Positions 62,236 to 64,000 of a DNA stretch of 64,000 bases are shown in pieces. The stretch is from Streptomyces daqingensis (GTDB lineage: Bacteria; Actinomycetota; Actinomycetes; Streptomycetales; Streptomycetaceae), in NCBI RefSeq assembly GCF_014645895.1, contig NZ_BMMP01000001.1:471624-535623 (forward strand). Reading direction: 5' to 3'. The notes under the pieces are model-generated. The model was not told the origin of the DNA. It made no database searches and saw only the letters and a list, made by a program, of their open reading frames with translations. Each line of letters begins with the position of its first letter. Position 1 is the first letter of the stretch. The position numbers were made by a program, and so were the translations under genes.

Positions 62236-63953
62236 CGTTGATCCGCCTGCTCCTGCGCGTCCTCGGCGGCGAGCACGCCGCCCGGCTGCGCCGCACGCTC
62301 GCTCTGATGACCGCGGCCGCGGTGGCGGAAGGCCTCTCCTACGCGCTGCTGGTCCCCGTGCTCACCACCGTCTTCGGGGGCGAACCCGCCGACGCCTGGC
62401 CCTGGCTGGGTGCCTTCGTGGCAGCCGCGGCCGTCACAGCCGTCCTGCGCTACCGCTCGGACGTCTCCGGCTTCCGGGCCGCATCCGTGCTCTCCCGCGG
62501 CCTCCACCACAGGCTCGGCGACCATCTGGCCCGGCTGCCGCTGGGCTGGTACACCCCCCGCCGTATCGGGGAGGTCTCCGTACTCGCCGGCCGCACTGTG
62601 CTGCAGGCCATGGCAGTCCCGGCCCACCGCCTCCAGCCGCTCATCGGGGCCTGCGTCACCCCGCTCACCGTGGCCGCCGTGCTCTTCTTCCACGACTGGC
62701 GGATGGGCCTCGCGGCCTTTGCGGCCGTACCGGTCGTCGCGGCCGCTCTGGCCTGGACCGGCCGGGCCACCGCGGCACAGGACGCCGAGCGCGCACGGCG
62801 CGACGAGGAGGCGGCCGGACGGGTCCTCGAGTACTTGCGGGCCCAGCCCGCGCTGCGGGTGGGGGGCCGGACGGCGGACGGATTGAGACAGATGGAGGAC
62901 GCGCTGGAGGGGCAGCGGCTCGGCCTGCGGCGTTCCAGCCTGTCGGCACTGCCCGGAGTCCTGGGCCTGTCGTTCAGCGTGCAGGCCGTCTTCACCGCCC
63001 TGCTGGTGCTCGGAGCCGCCTCGGCGCTGGGCGGACGGACCGGGCCGGCCGAGGTGCTGGCTCTGCTGGTCCTCGCCGCGCGCTGCGTGGACCCGCTGCT
63101 GTCGCTGTCCGACCTCACTGGCCGACTGCGGTCCACCCGGGGCGAGTTGCAGCGCCTTGAGGACGTTCTGCGGGAGAACCCTCTGCCTGAAGCCGACGAG
63201 CCGGTGGAGCCCCGCGGCAACGATCTCGCCCTGAACGCGGTCACCTTCCGCAGAGACGGCCGTACCGTCCTCGACCAGCTCTCTCTGACCGTCCCCGATG
63301 CCACACGCCTCGCGGTCGTAGGGCCCCCGGGCTCGGGCAAGACCACCCTGCTCCAGCTCATGGCGAGGTTCCACGACGTGGATGCCGGCGCTGTGCGCGT
63401 CGGCGGCGTGGACGTGCGGGACATCGAGACCGAGAAGCTGATGAGCCGCATCTCCGCCGTCTTCCAGGACGCCTACCTCTTCGACGGCACCATCGAGGAG
63501 AACGTACGTCTCGGCAGGCCCGACGCCGACGACGCCGACGTCCGGGCCGCCGCGGCAGCCGCACAACTCGAGGAGACCGTCGCCCGCCTCCCTGACGGCT
63601 GGTCGGCCAGGGTGGGGGAGGGCGGCGCGGTGCTCTCCGGCGGGGAGCGCCAGCGCGTCTCCATCGCACGGGCACTGCTGAAGGACGCTCCCATCGTGCT
63701 TCTGGAGGAGGCGACGTCCGCCCTGGACGCGGAGAACGAACGCGCCGTCCAGAACGCCCTCGACCGCCTGCTGCGGGGACGGACCGTGGTCGTGGTCGCC
63801 CACCGGCTGCGCACCGCCCAGCAGGCGGACTCCATCGCCTTCCTGGACGGCGGCCACGTCGTCGAACAGGGAACGCACGAGGAACTGCTGCACCGGAAGG
63901 GGCGTTACGCCCAGTTCCGGCAGCTGTCCCTGGCATCCGTACCGAGTGAGTGA
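62232..63953 (+). CDS. ABC half-transporter 2 (PchI/YbtQ-like)
   Basis: 573 residues, membrane domain plus ATPase. Walker A GPPGSGKTTL, canonical signature LSGGERQRVSIARAL, Walker B region IVLLEEATSALD where the usual first Asp is Glu, and H-loop VVVAHRL. GTG at 62232 overlaps the stop of the partner gene; a longer in-frame reading inside that gene is rejected. Forms the heterodimer with the preceding protein, supplying the intact signature. Confidence 0.9.
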   Translation: MTLIRLLLRVLGGEHAARLRRTLALMTAAAVAEGLSYALLVPVLTTVFGGEPADAWPWLGAFVAAAAVTAVLRYRSDVSGFRAASVLSRGLHHRLGDHLARLPLGWYTPRRIGEVSVLAGRTVLQAMAVPAHRLQPLIGACVTPLTVAAVLFFHDWRMGLAAFAAVPVVAAALAWTGRATAAQDAERARRDEEAAGRVLEYLRAQPALRVGGRTADGLRQMEDALEGQRLGLRRSSLSALPGVLGLSFSVQAVFTALLVLGAASALGGRTGPAEVLALLVLAARCVDPLLSLSDLTGRLRSTRGELQRLEDVLRENPLPEADEPVEPRGNDLALNAVTFRRDGRTVLDQLSLTVPDATRLAVVGPPGSGKTTLLQLMARFHDVDAGAVRVGGVDVRDIETEKLMSRISAVFQDAYLFDGTIEENVRLGRPDADDADVRAAAAAAQLEETVARLPDGWSARVGEGGAVLSGGERQRVSIARALLKDAPIVLLEEATSALDAENERAVQNALDRLLRGRTVVVVAHRLRTAQQADSIAFLDGGHVVEQGTHEELLHRKGRYAQFRQLSLASVPSE

Positions 63954-63960
63954 GGCAGAG

Positions 63961-64000
63961 ATGTCCCCTGAACCTCTGATACGGCCGCAGACGGGGAGCG
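63961..64000 (+). CDS. Start of next locus B gene, truncated by window end
   Basis: ATG at 63961 with a GAGGCAGAG ribosome site, 7 bp after the transporter stop; only MSPEPLIRPQTGS is visible. Because salicylate synthase is missing from the window, it or another siderophore gene is expected here, but 13 residues do not identify it. Confidence 0.6.
   Translation, partial: MSPEPLIRPQTGS

Overview
High GC, strong third-position GC bias, GTG starts, stop/start overlaps (ATGA, GTGA), in-frame TTA leucine codons and the gene families all point to a Streptomyces or close relative. I see no rRNA, tRNA, CRISPR array, transposase or phage gene. The window looks like a chromosome-arm accessory region: catabolic and sensory genes on the left, two adjacent specialised-metabolite loci on the right.

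Left part (1-28 kb). A minus-strand M20 peptidase - aldehyde dehydrogenase - SDR operon faces a FadR-type GntR regulator across a short intergenic region carrying a 15-bp palindrome. Then come a frameshifted conserved gene, a BBE-type flavoprotein, an Imm-5-like gene, a VOC protein, a RibD-C reductase and a very Pro/Ala-rich exported protein. From 11.9 to 21.1 kb lies a minus-strand sensory block: a membrane-anchored periplasmic-binding-fold protein, an ATPase with a changed Walker A, a 1,076-residue NACHT/leucine-rich-repeat protein, and a Ser/Thr kinase with an external LamG-like domain. A TetR/alcohol dehydrogenase divergon with a perfect 21-bp inverted repeat, an anchored unknown protein and a pentapeptide-repeat membrane protein follow.

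Locus A (about 27-46 kb). After an MFS exporter and a LuxR-type regulator comes a tightly coupled operon (30196-40584): transglutaminase-like protein, AurF-type diiron oxygenase, carrier protein, class II synthetase-like amino acid:carrier protein ligase, nitronate monooxygenase-like protein, alpha/beta hydrolase, carrier protein, phosphopantetheinyl transferase, carrier protein, aminotransferase/acyl-ACP reductase fusion, and fatty acyl-AMP ligase. An esterase, a carbamoyltransferase, a small unknown protein and a cytochrome P450 follow. The simplest reading: a fatty acid is activated, loaded on a carrier, reduced to the aldehyde and transaminated to a fatty amine; the amine is N-oxidised and joined to a carrier-bound amino acid; the product is then carbamoylated and oxidised. 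This resembles the building-block logic of aliphatic azoxy compounds (valanimycin, elaiomycin), but uses an aminoacyl carrier protein where valanimycin uses aminoacyl-tRNA. I do not recognise this gene set as a described pathway. TTA codons in the regulator, the first structural gene, the ligase and the esterase suggest bldA control.

Locus B (46.9 kb to the right end). A salicylate-AMP ligase, two NRPS proteins (ArCP-Cy-A[MT-like]-PCP and docking-Cy-A[MT]-PCP-TE, both with cysteine-type codes), a thiazolinyl imide reductase and two ABC half-transporters reproduce the pyochelin PchD-E-F-G-H-I order, so the product should be a salicyl-bis-thiazoline siderophore of the pyochelin/thiazostatin/watasemycin type. 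No salicylate synthase is visible; a new gene starts at 63961 and is cut by the window end. A perfect 22-bp palindrome precedes the transporter genes.
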